From: Ochotona curzoniae
Lineage: Eukaryota > Chordata > Mammalia > Lagomorpha > Ochotonidae
Direction of reading: 5' to 3'
DNA length: 64,000 nt
NCBI RefSeq assembly: GCF_017591425.1
Contig: NW_024466599.1
Coordinates: forward strand, 56,681,501-56,745,500
Shown: in pieces, positions 34,491 through 47,050 of the stretch
Layout of the letters: the number at the start of each line of letters is the position of its first letter
Position numbering within the stretch: the first letter of the stretch is position 1
Notes under the pieces: generated by a model
What the model was told of the DNA's origin: nothing
Databases searched by the model: none
Seen by the model: the letters and a program-made list of their open reading frames with translations, nothing else
Translations under genes and position numbers: made by a program

Positions 34491-34804
34491 GAAAAAGGAA
34501 AGGAAAAGAAAAGAAAAGAAAAGAAAAGAAAAGAAAAGAAAAGAAAAGAAAAGAAAAGAAAAGAAAAGAAAAGAAAAGAAAAGAAAGGAAAAGAATAGGA
34601 AATAAAAGAAAAGAAAGGAAAAGAAAGGAAAGGAAAGGAAAAGAAAAGAAAAGAAAGGAAAAGAAAAGAAAAGAAAAGAAAAGGAAAGGAAAAGAAAGGA
34701 AAGCAAAGGAAAATGAAAGGAAAGGAAAGGAAAGGAAAAGAAAAGAAAAGAAAAGAAAAGAAAAGAAAAAAAAGAAAAGAAAAGAAAAGAAAAGAGAAAA
34801 GAAA
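34491..34804 (+). repeat. (GAAAA)n-type purine tract, 314 bases
   Basis: The plus strand contains only A and G except for four pyrimidines (34596, 34603, 34704, 34714). Units are GAAAA with interspersed GGAAA variants. It yields artefactual open frames of over 100 codons on both strands (Lys/Arg/Glu on plus, Phe/Ser/Leu on minus). Confidence 0.98.
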
Positions 34805-34881
34805 CCAATGCAAATAAAATACTGGCAATACATGTAATTCTATAATATCTGAAACTTGTGATCAAACATATTAGAAATATG

Positions 34882-35117
34882 AGGCCTGGAATAGTAGATT
34901 AAGTCTGCACCTGTGGTGCTGGCATCCCAGAGGGTTACCCATTCTAGTCCCTGGTATTCTATTTCCAATGAAGCTGCTTCTTATTGCACCTGTAAAGCAT
35001 GTGAGAGTCCTTGGGCTACTGTACCTATGTGGGAGACCCAGGAGAAAATCCTGGATCATAGTTTTCAATTGGCCCAGCTCTGGCTGCTACAGCCATTTAG
35101 AAAGTAAACCAGGATTT
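34882..35117 (+). mobile_element. Old C-type SINE
   Basis: It starts AGGCCTGGAATAG and keeps the 'gtgggagacccaggag' (35028-35043) and 'ttggcccagctctggctgc' blocks. Its 3' end breaks off near AACCAGGAT and is followed at once by the TA-rich microsatellite. Confidence 0.8.
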
Positions 35118-35118
35118 T

Positions 35119-35208
35119 ACATATATGTGTGTACATATATATATATATATATACATATATACATACATACTTTCATATACACACATATACATATATATGT
35201 ATATATAA
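35119..35208. repeat. TA/TATG/CATA microsatellite
   Basis: Ninety bases of alternating TA, TGTA and CATA units following a SINE, a common origin for such arrays. Confidence 0.9.
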
Positions 35209-35503
35209 TCTAATTTACAAGACCCCAGTGAAACTCAATAGAAAATTTTGGAAATAAATGAATTGCCACCTAACAAAGGTTAGAATGGACAATGTAAATA
35301 TGAATGCAATCTAGTACAATTTTTAAAAAGGACAATGCACATTAAGTGTTTTATGTATTACCAATAATTTGTCAAACTTATTTTCAATAATGCTAAGTAG
35401 AACAAACCTTATTTGCAATCAAAATTCAGGAATAGAAAACAATGTTTCTTTTTTAGCTAGCGAGAGTATGTAAATAGATAACGAATTCAGTTGTATAAAT
35501 TAT

Positions 35504-35750
35504 ATATTTATTTTATTTGCATAGCAGTAAGATAGAGAAAAATTCCACCCATTAATTCATTGCTCAAATGTCCAGGTATCCCAGGTAGATGCTAGGGATT
35601 TGATTACTTCCTCAATCTCCTGCTTTCTCCCAAGGTGTGCTTCATTGTGGAGCTAGACTTGGGCTTAGAGCTAGGACTTGAGCCCATACATTTTCATACA
35701 GTATGTTGCTGACCCAAGCAGCATCATAAACACTACACTAAATGCTTCAC
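35504..35750 (-). mobile_element. Old C-type SINE
   Basis: Minus strand: A-rich tail at 35504-35518, 'ccacccattaattcattgctc', and a head region around 'gcttagagctaggacttgag'. Strongly diverged. Confidence 0.65.
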
Positions 35751-35943
35751 TATAATCATGTTGAAATACATCAAATTCAATAGGCATTCATACGACACAT
35801 GGAGTAATCAAAATTAAGCTATTTAATTTTCATTAATTATTTCAATCATTACACATCAATGTTCACACTTCTTACAAACTTAGAACTTTGCTGTATATTT
35901 TGATATTATGGATGGAAGATAGTAGATGGCCTTTCTGAGTTTT

Positions 35944-36262
35944 ATTTCAAAACTATTTATTCAAAAGAATTATAGAGCAAGAGGTAAAGGGAAAGACTGA
36001 AAGAGAGACAGAAAGAAAGACTGAAAACAAAAAAAAAGATCTTCCATTCTCTAGCTTATTCCCCAAACAGTAGTAACACCAAAGCCAGCAGCTTCAACTT
36101 GGTCTCCCTTAAGAGTAACAAGAGCCTAAACACTTGGATCATACTCTGCTGTCTTTCTCAAATCTTTAGCTGGAATTTGCATTCAAAGTAGGACAACCAC
36201 GACATAAACATGCACTCATATGTGATGCCAGAATGGCAAATAGCAATTTAACTGCACCACAA
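35944..36262 (-). mobile_element. Old C-type SINE
   Basis: Minus strand: tail at 35944-35960, GA-rich stretch 35990-36030, 'gatcttccattctctagctt' and the worn head near 36200-36260. Only about 190 bases separate it from the preceding old copy in the same orientation. Confidence 0.65.
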
Positions 36263-38869
36263 TGTTGGCTCAAGGATCTGTGTTTTAGTTACTTAAATTT
36301 GGGTCATTTATATATGTTTATATGTGTGTGTATACGTATATATGTATATAAAAATACATCTATACATTATATAATGTACAATAGGCATCAAGCATTATTG
36401 CGTGTTTATATGTATATATTAAAATCTAGTATATAACATGCATTACTTATATTAATGTATATATATGTGTGTGTGTGTGTATATGTATACACACACCATG
36501 GTTTGTATTATGCCTTCCTGACACACCTAAACAACTTTGTTTACAGATAATCATCTAATTTCCCATGAGCAGGAAGCTAAAATACTACCTGTTTGAAATC
36601 AGGATAGCTTCATTCCATATTAGATGCCACTAATTATTTTATTCTTCAAAGCTGATGTAATTAACTTTTTTCTGTTTCATGTGTTACAAAACTGAGTTAA
36701 ATTGTAATCACTGGGTTGTTAGTCAACCTTGGTAATAAGATGATTCTTTCAAGTGATTAATTTGGAAGTCATTTTGTACATTAAAAAGCAATGGCAAAAT
36801 GAAGCAGAAGACAAGGAAGATAATGATGCTGATGCTGATGGGTTTTAAAATAGGCCTGTATCTATTGGTTTAATTTTCACAAGACCAACCATAAAAAGCT
36901 TTATGAGAAATAGTGAATAAGGAATGAATATATACTCCAAACACTTACTCTATGAAAAGATTTTTTGGTAAAAGGATACTTAATAAGATACCATAGCTGT
37001 AAGCACACATTTGTAGCTAAGCAACAAACTAAAATTAGCCTGTACTTCTACTGCCCAGCTTACCTTAAATTCATCAAAACCCTTCCAAAATCCATCTTGA
37101 TTTGTAATTCCCTTAGTTTTTGACTATGTATTTTCTTTAAAATTGTGATATTATAAATTTTATTTAGCAAGCCAGCATGCATAAATAAAATGCGGATACC
37201 AACCTGTTGATACTAACTTTGTATTAAGCTCTATGTATATCGATACCTGAGATTAATTATATTTACACTGTGTTATACTTTGGTTTCCATGGAAACATAC
37301 ATTTTATTCAAGCCAAATTGAGCACCAGGAAGTTTACTTATGATTCAACAGAATTTCCCTAGCTTTGCTAAGGTGGTTGATTACTAAACACAATGGCCTT
37401 GGTTTGGCAGAGATGAGACAAATTGCACTGTTGTGCAGGTATGTTTTTATTTAATTGTTGTTTTCATTTTTATTTTCTTACCCTTATTTTCTTTTACTTT
37501 CCTCAAAGGAACAGAAGAATTCCCAAAGGGGAAAAAATTACACATGTGCACACACACCAACAAAATGAACTAATACTGGTGTTTTCAGATTCTGCGTGAC
37601 ATGTCAGATTTTTGGAACATACAAACTAAATATTGAGGTCAGTCCATTGAATACATAGTGTAAATCTTAGTTAGGTAAAATACATGTGAATTCTATAATA
37701 AACTGAAAATTTTCATTCTCAAAACCAAAACAAAAACAAAGATAATAAGAGATAAAAATGAAACAATGAACAAATTGTTATTTTCTTGTTTAGTTATGTT
37801 ATTTGGTCTCTGATCAATGTTAACATAACAATGGGGACGATTTATTTTACTTTTAATGTGCACTAACAAGGAGGACAATTTTTCATCTTTTAATTTGCAC
37901 TAACTGGTCAAAGATATTTCATGCATAATTTCATATGACAAATAAATGATTGAAACTAGAGAAATCTCAAAAAATCAATGAGATTTTTGATGTTACTCCA
38001 TTGTATGCTTAGTCTTGCTGGAATAGGATGTAACACAGAAACAAAATTAGAAAGCACAGTATTCCTCCTTACCATGGAGAACAAATACATCGTCAAGAAC
38101 ACACAGCAGCAACAGCATTATAATGAAGCAGGTTATAATAAAATATAACCAAGATAAATACAGTTATGGATGATGTGGTTCAGAATAATGTATGATCATT
38201 AATATGATAGGTGTGTGCACATGTGGTGTCTTAATCACTGCCTGAAAAATCCACATCTATGTTTCTATTATCAAAAATTCAGCAACACATTTCTGTTCGA
38301 TGTTTCACCCAGAGGTCATCAATCCATTTTGATATTACATGTATTATAATGGAAAATTGGTCTATCTGTATATCTATTTTTCTAGCTTTTATCTACCTAA
38401 TTCTCTCATTAGGTCTCCATTTCATGACACTGATTCTGTAATCTTACATTTAAAGGCACTGATGACTCTATTTCTACCATTCCCAGAAGGGAAAAACTCT
38501 GTTAAAAAGGCAACAACGATATGAGACATTACCATTGCAAATTCCTAATAAAATATTTCAAAATAGCAAGGATTTGAATGGCCACATATTTGATATCTTA
38601 GAACATCTTAGTGACAGTAGGGGAAATAAGAAATTTGACCATCTACTCTTATTTATACGGGATAACTCTAAAAAGAGAACAATGAGCACAGCACTGCAAA
38701 TTTTCAGCTCAAGAAAATAATGATCTGGGGGCTCCTATGTCTGCCCTGAAAAAAATACGAAGAATTTTTTGTAGTTGCAGTGCTAAGGTTTCTGTCCTCC
38801 TACGTATAGTTAAATTGTAATACAGGTTGAATTCCAAACATTTCATGTACATACTGTAAAATTGAGGTC
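36263..38869. other. Unassigned AT-rich DNA
   Basis: Contains TA/TG microsatellite pieces at 36309-36355 and 36456-36497. Otherwise single-copy in texture. A weak antisense-L1 resemblance around 38310-38330 is not enough to annotate. Confidence 0.5.
36456..36497. repeat. TA/TG/CA microsatellite
   Basis: ATATATATGTGTG followed by further TG units, TATATG and ACACACACC. Partly self-complementary. Confidence 0.85.
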
Positions 38870-39300
38870 ACTCATTATTGGACTACATCCAACAGGACAG
38901 CTGGGACAGCAGAGGCCTGAAGGATCCTATTGAGAAGAGGCTCCAGGAAAGAGGAAGCTGAGGGCCTCTCATCCAGAGTGGGCGCTTGCCCCAGTGAGTT
39001 CTTGGATGTGCTTTCATGCTCTCCTTGATGATAGGTGGACATCTGTGCTCTGTCTAGTCCACCAAGGACAGACAGTACTCCTTAGCTATTTCCTATTTCA
39101 ATAATGCTTTGACTAAGTTGCCTTGTTAGCTTCCTTGAGCTCTCTGTTCCCAAACATGATTGAATTCTGAGTTGTGTTTGAATTACTGTTTTACTAAACA
39201 TATAAGAACTGTAACCCTGGAAATAAATTTTGCCCAAGAGAGCACTGTCCTCACATTTCTTTTTGGTTGCATCTCTTCCCAAGGTCACACAAAGTAAACT
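38870..39300 (+). mobile_element. Possible solo LTR
   Basis: GC-richer block with AACATATAAGAACTGTAACC (39196-39215), an AATAAA signal (39221-39226) and a following U5-like 'gagagcactgtcctcacatt'. These resemble the R/U5 part of a retroviral LTR. Ends are not defined and no partner LTR or internal genes are seen. Confidence 0.4.
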
Positions 39301-41584
39301 TGTAACTTATTGGGAAGGGATTGGAAGGAAAATATATTGGGAGACCCCAGTAAAGTTGGGGGCATAAAATTCAGACATTTTTCTGAATCTTCTCTGACTT
39401 TAGAAATTGTCTTTACAATCTGGTGTAAGCAGGTAAAACTACTTTTTATGAAAAATCACTAATGGCTTCACATGATGTTTTGAGATGTCCTGTTTCTCTT
39501 CAGGACCTATCTCGACTACCACCCACCACACCCTATTCCCCTGCACCATATCTACAGCTAGACTCAGACATTAGCAGGTTTCAAAATCTTTAATACGAAC
39601 TATTACCTAGGGAAAAAATGTGTTATACACCCAAATGACTGCTTGATTTTTAAAATTTAGATGTAAAAAATGTGATTAATATGAGGAAGAACAAATATTA
39701 TGTCCTGCCATAGTGTCCAAATTTATATTTTTAACCTTTAAGTCTTTACTAAAAGAAGTCTGGCCTTTTACTGTGTTTTCTTACTATAATAAGCAAACTC
39801 TTAACACTTTTGAGATATTGCTGTTCACCGACTTTGAAATAACAATACTTCTTGGAGGTCTAAATATTCACTGTGGTCCACTTATCAATGCAAAAGTTTA
39901 TAGAAGTCACTTGTTCCATCAAGTTTTCACTTTGATCTCTCACTTCATTGATCTACTGAATTCATTTGTTGCTATTTTTCTGGCTACAGTCTGTATAAGT
40001 TAGACAGAGGTTCACAGCAATTAAAAGAATTCCTAAACTGGTCATCGCCTGATCTGTGACACAAGAGCTAATATTGATCAAAGTAATAAGGAACTCCAGC
40101 ATTGCAAGGAACTACCTAACTCACTGTGCCATGATATTGCATTGTCTAATGTTTTATGTGTTAACATGCATCTTTATTTTTTGCCTGTTGTTATGTTTTG
40201 CTAAGTAATCTTACTGTTTTGTTTTGGCTAATATCCCACCATGCCTTAAAGATGATATCTGTAAAACTCCAGAAATACTGTAATCTATTGAACCATTTTT
40301 CTTCAATGCCATAGACTCAGTAATCAGATGAACAGGGTTAAAGTCATTCTTTATCTTATTTTATGACACTAGGGAAAATATTAGCACGATTAATCAAAAC
40401 ATTACCATTCAGTTCTTACATTAAGAGATCAATAGCATCTGTCTGTTAGTGTTATATAAAAAGTCCATAAAATAGTTCATTTATGGTTTCAGGTTACGAT
40501 CTTCAAGTGCATTAGCTATAAATTTACAAACTAAATTTTTTCCATATGTCATCATTTATTTTTCTTTAGAATGAGTAATGCATATGTTAATCCAAACTTA
40601 CATAAAAATAAAGCATTTATTTGTCCATATGCTGAAAAATTTGAAGCTGAATTTTAGATACTTCACTATTTCCACTGTCATGTGAATAGCTGCCAATGAA
40701 ACTGGAAAGGATGAATTGAAAAATGGATTACAACAAAAAATTGATCACAGAGTTAAATGAAAAACATAAAAACAAATTTCAAAATCATATCCTGGAAAGG
40801 TTTCAATAAATGAGACACATGGAATTTGTGAAAATTTATATTTTTCTAAAAAACAGTAAACTAATATTTTAGGAATCATGAATCATTAATATGAATACAA
40901 AGTAAAACTGCCCATTGTGCACAAAGAAAAATCATACTCAAAATTAATGCAATTTCATTACTGGATTTCCAGTGAAATTACATTTTTAGAATATATTTAA
41001 AAATGTAGCTAAAGAAAGTTTACCACCTGAGAAACATTTCAATAATGTTGAGCCTCAATACAGTGCACAACAGCCCCACACTCAACTCTCGTATAATTAA
41101 AAAAGTCTCAAGTTATAAATAATATAACACAGCTTCATTTGTATTTAAATTAACATTTTGCAATTTCCTGTAGTATCTTTCATTACAAATGGATCGGAAA
41201 ATAAATGAAGTGACATGTTTTCTACATTTAACAAATCTTATTTTAATTTGTACTTTGCTAATAAAAAGTTATCAACAGTTTTCATCATTACGGATAATAA
41301 ATGAAAAGAATGGAACAAAATTAAAACAAAAATCCTGAAGAGCTTACATTTATCTTCCTTTACAAAAATATGTGACTGTCATTTGCCTCAATAAGGGAGT
41401 CAATGTTTTAAACATGATTTCAACTTACTATTTTGACCCAATATAGTGAGCCTTAAGCTTTTACATTTGATAAATATCAACTGAGAAATCTGAAAGCCAT
41501 AATCTTATTGTTATGAAAAATAAAACTGAAAATAATAGGTACTTTGAAGTTTTAATTATTTGGAGGATTATGTGTGTCATTTCA
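39301..41584. other. Unassigned AT-rich DNA
   Basis: No repeat recognised over 2.2 kb. The 96-codon plus-strand frame at 39713-40003 is rich in Phe, Leu and Ile, as expected by chance in AT-rich DNA. Confidence 0.5.
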
Positions 41585-41918
41585 GGAGTCTTGTCAGAGT
41601 TTGAAGCCCTTGCCTTGTATCTGTGATGATCCCATATGGGCACCAGTTCATGTCCCAGAGCTGCTCTACTTCCCATCCAGCTCCCTGCTTGTGGCCTGGG
41701 AAAGCACTGGAGAATGGCTCAACAATTTGGGACACTGCACCTCTGTGGGGGATTCAAAGGAAGTTTCTAGCTCCTGACATTAGACTGGATGGGCTAAGGC
41801 CATTATGGCCGCTTTAGGAATGAACCAGCAAATGGAAGATCTTTCTGCATCTCCTTCTCTCAATAGATCTGCTTTTTCAATAAAAACAAATAAATAAATA
41901 AATAAATCTTTTAAAAAT
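41585..41918 (+). mobile_element. C-type SINE, intermediate age
   Basis: The CCCATATGGGCACC block (41631-41644), 'ccatccagctccctgcttgt' and the tail (AAAT)n plus CTTTTAAAAAT are clear. The first ~40 bases are diverged, so the 5' border is approximate. Confidence 0.88.
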
Positions 41919-42611
41919 CATAGAAAATGCATATATTTTAGAAATTAGCAATTATTCATGCTCAGTGATAACATTAGTTTTTTAAATTTTTTTTTTCCTA
42001 CAGTACATTTTATCGTCTGGAAGCTGTTGGAAAGTAATTGGGGGGTGAGGCCATAATGAGTAAATGAAAATATCACACCTTTTCAACTAGGTCAACTAAC
42101 TACTGCAGTTGTTAGATGACACACATCCTCATTTTCAGAATCATTTCCTTTCCTTTTTAAAGATTTTATCTCAAGAATCTTTATCATTCCATCCCAGTCC
42201 AACATGAGATTTATGAATGACTTAAATTTCAATGCAGATATTTCTTCCTTTTAAGCTAGTCATTTTTAATATGAAGCGCTGGCCATTTTTTTTTCTTTAC
42301 ACACTCTGATTTAACAGCTAAAAAGTTCAGAGGAAATGAGCTCCTGTTCTTTCTTCCATTGTCTATATAATGAGAAATCACCAATTCTACAGCACTTACA
42401 CTAGCTCAATTTCAATGTCACTGTTATGGGAACATCACTTCTTTCACTCTGCCAACGTTGTTCTGATTCTATCACCTTTACATTTTCAAATAACACAGTT
42501 AATTAATCCTAGCAAATTTTCTCTTCTTGTCATAGTTCTCATTCCCTCACTTCCCTCTACACTCAAACTACATTGTGCATTCAATAGTCACAATCATTTT
42601 ATTGTTTAATG
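41919..42611. other. Unassigned AT-rich DNA
   Basis: No recognisable feature; T-rich near 41978-41998. Confidence 0.5.
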
Positions 42612-42800
42612 CCAATTATTTTTATACATATTGACATATAACAATTATACATATTTATGGGGAACAGAGTGAGATATTCATGCATGTAGATAATATGCAA
42701 TTGTAAAATGGGAGCAGTCAGACTTTCTTATTCTTTAATATTTAGCAATCATGTATTTGTTTTGGAAGCTTCAAACTTCATTACTGTTATGTCTTTATTT
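42612..42800 (-). mobile_element. L1MA-type 3' UTR fragment
   Basis: The plus strand shows 'ttatacatattgacatataa' (42621-42640), 'caattatacatatttatggg', 'gatattcatgcatgtagata' and 'tgtatttgttttggaagctt', the antisense of the terminal L1MA 3' UTR. Confidence 0.75.
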
Positions 42801-43134
42801 AAAAGTAGAAAACAGATTTAAAAGATACAAAATGTATTTCTCAACTTTATTTTTATCAAATTCTAGCCACATACATAAAAATAATACCAGCCATTTAGTC
42901 TATCACTGTAGTAGTGAGACTCCTGGAAATTTCATCAGGAATTTTTGTTTTACATATTTGTTTACATTCTTACCGGAAGGCAAATAGAATAGAGGAATAA
43001 AGAGCATTTTTCTTTGACATGTATTTATGATTTTCATTTACTTCTAAACACATACAATTTTACTGGGTAGTGATTCTCAGTGTCTAGTAATCTTCAAGAC
43101 CACATATTTTTAAATCTATTTCAGTATATGTGTG
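42801..43134. other. Unassigned DNA
   Basis: No firm family; TAGTGATTCTCAG at 43067-43079 resembles the tip of a MER5 element but nothing follows it. Confidence 0.45.
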
Positions 43135-43255
43135 GTTTGAGGTTACTCATTCACTCTCTGTGATTCACTTCACTGTTTACAAATGAAGAAGATAATAGTA
43201 CCTTTCTGTGTAACACTGCCATGAAGAACAGTTAAACAAGTAAGTTACTTGGAGG
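43135..43255 (+). mobile_element. MIR-like SINE core
   Basis: The order 'gaggttactcattcactct', 'tttacaaatgaagaagataa' (43178-43197), 'tagtacctttctgtgtaaca' and 'agttaaacaagtaagttac' follows the MIR core and 3' part. Ancient and worn. Confidence 0.55.
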
Positions 43256-43349
43256 AATTCAACTCCCCTTTCACTATTCTGTCTCATTATTTACTTAAGG
43301 AACTCTAGTGGTTCACTCTCCATATGCCGAAAACAACCTTACTTTATTA

Positions 43350-43545
43350 GACCAAAGCATGAAGCTGGGAACTCCACCCTTATCTTGACATGGCATGCAG
43401 GGGTGAAGAAAGCACGAAGTCAGTTTATTTGGGTCACCATTGCCTTCCAAACACCATATTAGCAGGAAGCTGCATTGGAACAGAGCAGTCACTGCAATGC
43501 CACCACTGGAAGTCTTAACTACTTGCACTGCAACATCAACCTTGG
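43350..43545 (-). mobile_element. Old C-type SINE fragment
   Basis: Minus strand: 'gaagctgggaactccaccct' (43361-43380), 'ggcatgcaggggtgaa', 'attagcaggaagctgcattg' and a degraded head. Both ends are missing. The 79-codon minus frame is SINE-derived. Confidence 0.65.
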
Positions 43546-44362
43546 ATATCACTTTTTAAAGTAATTAATATGATATTGTTAATTCTTGCGCACATCTTGT
43601 TAGAATACTATACTACAAATTTCTCTTTCTCTGACCTCTAAACACTATGATTCAAAAGGAAGTGACCAAACAGGGTTTCCCGAACACCTGCTCGGAAATC
43701 TTATGGAATGTGAAGTGAATGAGCCAAGTGGAGTCGTTTTGGCACTGTGCAATGATAACATTCTTAATTCTCCTAGTTTATCTAAACTAATGTAATGGGT
43801 ACAGACATAATTATTATGTATAATAAATATGTAACATATAACATGTATTACGATATGTATGTGTGTGTGTAGTACATGAGACCTGCCATTTTCCTCTTTT
43901 ACTAACTTAAGTTTGAAAAAAAGAGGAAAAAAAGTGATATTTAGTCTAAGAGCTTACAATTCTACAAAGTCAAAAATAAACGTTAAAATTATTGGGGGGA
44001 AGTTAGGAATCAGCCAAATAGCTTTCAGCAACTTTTTCTCAACAGGTAACAACATCTGTCTGGGACAGTTTTTGCATGTGAGTGCTGAGCTTCCTCAGGG
44101 AGGTTTGGAAGCTGCCTGCCAGCTTTTTTTTCTCTCTCTCTCTCTTTTTTTGCCCAGGGCCTTTGATACATTTGGAAGGAACACAGAGACAACTTTGTTG
44201 AAGGTGAATAGACATCAGGATCATATAAAAACCCCTGCAGTACTGGCTAGGTTTTAATTTTTTGCAGCTTCCGATGCAAGCTTAAGCTAAAAAAATAAAT
44301 ACATAAAAAGAATATAAAGGATATAAACAGATATTTTTCAAACCATAAATTTAAAGAACTAG

Positions 44363-44365
<3 letters not shown>
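43546..44365. other. Unassigned DNA with a TC run and a small splice-like segment
   Basis: A T/TC tract at 44124-44151 is followed by CAG at 44155 and, 46 bases later, AAG|GTGAAT (44201-44209). This is most likely chance created by the microsatellite. Confidence 0.4.

Positions 44366-44419
<54 letters not shown>
44366..44419 (+). repeat. (AC)27 microsatellite
   Basis: An uninterrupted 54-base AC run. A length polymorphism is likely. Confidence 0.98.
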
Positions 44420-44420
<1 letters not shown>

Positions 44421-44446
44421 AAAAAACCTTTTCAGCTTCTCCATCA

Positions 44447-45090
44447 AGTAGGGGAATGCAAACCAGAATCACAACGAGATTCTACATAATTCTGGTGAGA
44501 ATCCCCTACATGTAGTAATTGCTGGCAAGGATGCAAGGGAAAAAATACCTTAAACCATTTTTGATGGTAATATGAACTAGTACAACTATGATGGAAGACA
44601 GTATGGAGATTCCTCTGACACTTAAACATACTTATATCACACAAACCAGCAATCCAACTCCAGGGAATATATATGTAAATGAATCTGCTTACGAGAGTGG
44701 TACCTGCCACTCCATGTTTATAGCAATGCATTTCACAATAGTTAAGGCATAGAACAATCCATATACACATCAAAAGATGGACAGATAAAGAAAATGCGAT
44801 GCATTTATTTTATGGAATACTGCTCAGCCATAAAAAAGAATGAAATCTTCTAATTTACAACAAAATGGACTTAGCTGGAAACCATTATACTTGGTGAAAT
44901 AAATCATTCCCCGAAAAGCAAATAGTGTAAGTTCTCTCCGATATACAGTAACTAATACAGAAAATAACCCCTATCCCCATCCCTACACAGACACCAAAAC
45001 AAAACAAAGCATAAACAAACAAAAACCTATAAACTCTACTAGGGAGATTAGGATTTTGGGAAGTAACAGAAGGGTACATAAAGATTATTT
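44447..45090 (+). mobile_element. Old L1 ORF2 3' end and start of 3' UTR
   Basis: Sense order: 'ggggaatgcaaaccagaatc', 'tggcaaggatgcaagggaaa', 'gaagacagtatggagattcc', 'caatccaactccagggaata', 'tagcaatgcatttcacaata', 'gatggacagataaagaaaat', 'cagccataaaaaagaatgaa', then the 3' UTR. The reading frame is disrupted. No 5' part is present. Confidence 0.92.
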
Positions 45091-46061
45091 ACTCTTGAAT
45101 TTGACATCCCAGACAACAGAAATTGGTCACAGTGAGGGCAGATCTCCTGAAACGTTTACAGTATGTGTCCATAACCTCAGATTCTCGTAAGACCTGAAAG
45201 GGGAGTGAGAGTGCTTGTTGCAAGAAAATATTTCATTCCAGGATGAGATCTTTCCCTTACAGCTAACAGACCAAGCTGATTGTCCCAAATGGGTTTCTGC
45301 ACAAGGAATAGGAAGGACCTTTTTGCCTGATTAAGCTGTTCACTATTGGACAGGATATAGCTCTTACTGATTGGATAGCTTAAATGTACATATTGCTTAA
45401 GTTGATTGGGTGTCTGTGTTTCACAGCACTATAGTTGACGGGTTAGTTTGTTCTGTGTGTTGATGTAAGCTTGGTTAATTGAGTGATTTGTATCATGTGT
45501 CAGTGCTCTCAAGTTCACTGCTTCAAAAATCTCTAACTATAACTACTCATGGCTGCTCCCCTCTTTCACTTGCAGTAGTGGTTCAGGACAGTCTACCAGT
45601 CAGTGTCAGCTGGCGTGTAAAGACTCCTGAGTTTCCAAGAGTCTGCCTCTGAGTCATTTCTAGGATAGAATTCCCATTATAATTTTTTACATGATTACTT
45701 AATTTTTCTTCATTTTCCCACATTTGTAATATCACGATACATTTGTATATCAGAAAGTTAAGCATGTAATTGTGAAATAAATGACTATACTATTATAATA
45801 ACTTTAGGACAAATAATAAGAAAGGGATCTATGAAGGGAGGAGGAAAAGAGGGGAGGAGATGATCCTCTAAAATATCTATTGAAGGGGAAAAAACAAGGA
45901 AATTGTTACATATTTTTAAAAAAGTATCGACAGCTGAGTTGAATTATCTTCTATGCAAATGATGTGACTATCTTTAGAAACCAGCGGGAAGTTTCACCTA
46001 TGCTAGTACTGAGATCTTCCTGCTAATTACGTATTAACAATATGAAATTAGGGAGGTCAGG
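45091..46061. other. Unassigned DNA, possibly an LTR or L1 3' remnant
   Basis: Between 45230 and 45660 there are three CCAAT-type inverted motifs (ATTGG at 45353, 45380 and 45415) in a GC-richer block. A purine-rich stretch lies at 45820-45900. I cannot assign either to a family. Confidence 0.35.
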
Positions 46062-46245
46062 ATTGTGATACACAAGGTTAAGCCACTGCTGTGACAATGG
46101 CATCCAGTACAGGTGTCAGTTTAAGTCCTGGGCCCTCCACTTCCAGTCCAGTGCCCTGTTACTTATTTGGGGGAAGTGGCAGAAGTACTTAGGCACTTGC
46201 TTCCACACAAAGAAAAGTGGCAGAGATTCCTGGCTCCCTTTCCTA
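46062..46245 (+). mobile_element. Old C-type SINE fragment
   Basis: 'ccactgctgtgacaatggcat' (46083-46103) through 'agattcctggctccctttcc' keeps the 5' two thirds. The B-box region is replaced by TCAGTTTAAGTCC. Confidence 0.65.
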
Positions 46246-46342
46246 AATGAATCTTGCTTTGCAAACTAAAGTTGTTCACATGAAAATTCTTCTTTCATGT
46301 GAGACAAGAAACAAGGTTGATGTCTTATTTCACATCAAATTA

Positions 46343-46500
46343 TTTGCAGCACAAGGAGCCGGAGTTTTCTCTGGGTCTCTCACAAGAGTAATTTTGGAAT
46401 ATCTTCTGCTGTTTTCCCAGAAGCACTAGCTGGAGCTGGCTTAGAAGCAGAATCCTAGGAGCTGCCAATGTCACAGAGGCTGTAACTGTGTCACTATACT
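46343..46500 (-). mobile_element. Old C-type SINE fragment
   Basis: Antisense core: 'ttttctctgggtctctcaca' (46364-46383) and 'gctgttttcccagaagcac'. It lies close to an opposite-strand fragment (46062), so the pair may be two insertions or one rearranged unit. Confidence 0.5.
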
Positions 46501-46734
46501 ATTGGCCTCAGAATTTTATACTTCTGATTATTCTGATCTGCATAGTACTTCACATCAAAGAATACATACATAATTCCACACTCAAAGAATTTAGAAACAA
46601 AAGGAAGTTAGGAGTCATTGCATTTAGGGAAATAGATAACATGCTAAATCATATGGCTCTCCTAAATCTGAATATTATCTAAAACACCGATTAGTATAGA
46701 AAAAGGAAATAATCTATTTCTGAGTAACAATATA

Positions 46735-47050
46735 GGGCCTCATACAATAGCTTAGAATCTCCTTGTCTCCATCAGGATCCCATATGGGCACCGATTTGTA
46801 TCCTGGATGCTCTACTTCACATCTAGCTTCCTATTTGTGGCATGGGAAAGCAGAAGAGAAAAGCCCAAAGTCTTGGGATGCTACACCCACCTTGGAGCCC
46901 CAGAGGAGGCTCCTGCCTCCTGGCTTCAGCTCAGCTAAGCTCCAGCTGTTGCAGCTACTTTGAAAATGAACCAGTGAATGGAAGATCTTTCTCTCTGTCT
47001 CTCCTCTCTGTAAATCTGCCTTTACAAAAAATGTATATATATATTTTAAA
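46735..47050 (+). mobile_element. C-type SINE, intermediate age
   Basis: GGGCCTCATACAATAG head, CCCATATGGGCACCG (46780-46794), 'gaagatctttctctctgtctc' and a modified A-rich/TA tail. The head between A and B boxes is diverged. Confidence 0.88.

Noticed and set aside
34447..34865. Open frames of 118-137 codons on both strands
   Set aside because: They are translations of the GAAAA purine tract: Lys/Arg/Glu on one strand and Phe/Ser/Leu on the other. No start context, no complexity, no gene.
44124..44209. 46-base splice-like segment after a T/TC tract
   Set aside because: The pyrimidine tract is a microsatellite, so an acceptor-like border is expected by chance; the donor is weak and the length is short.
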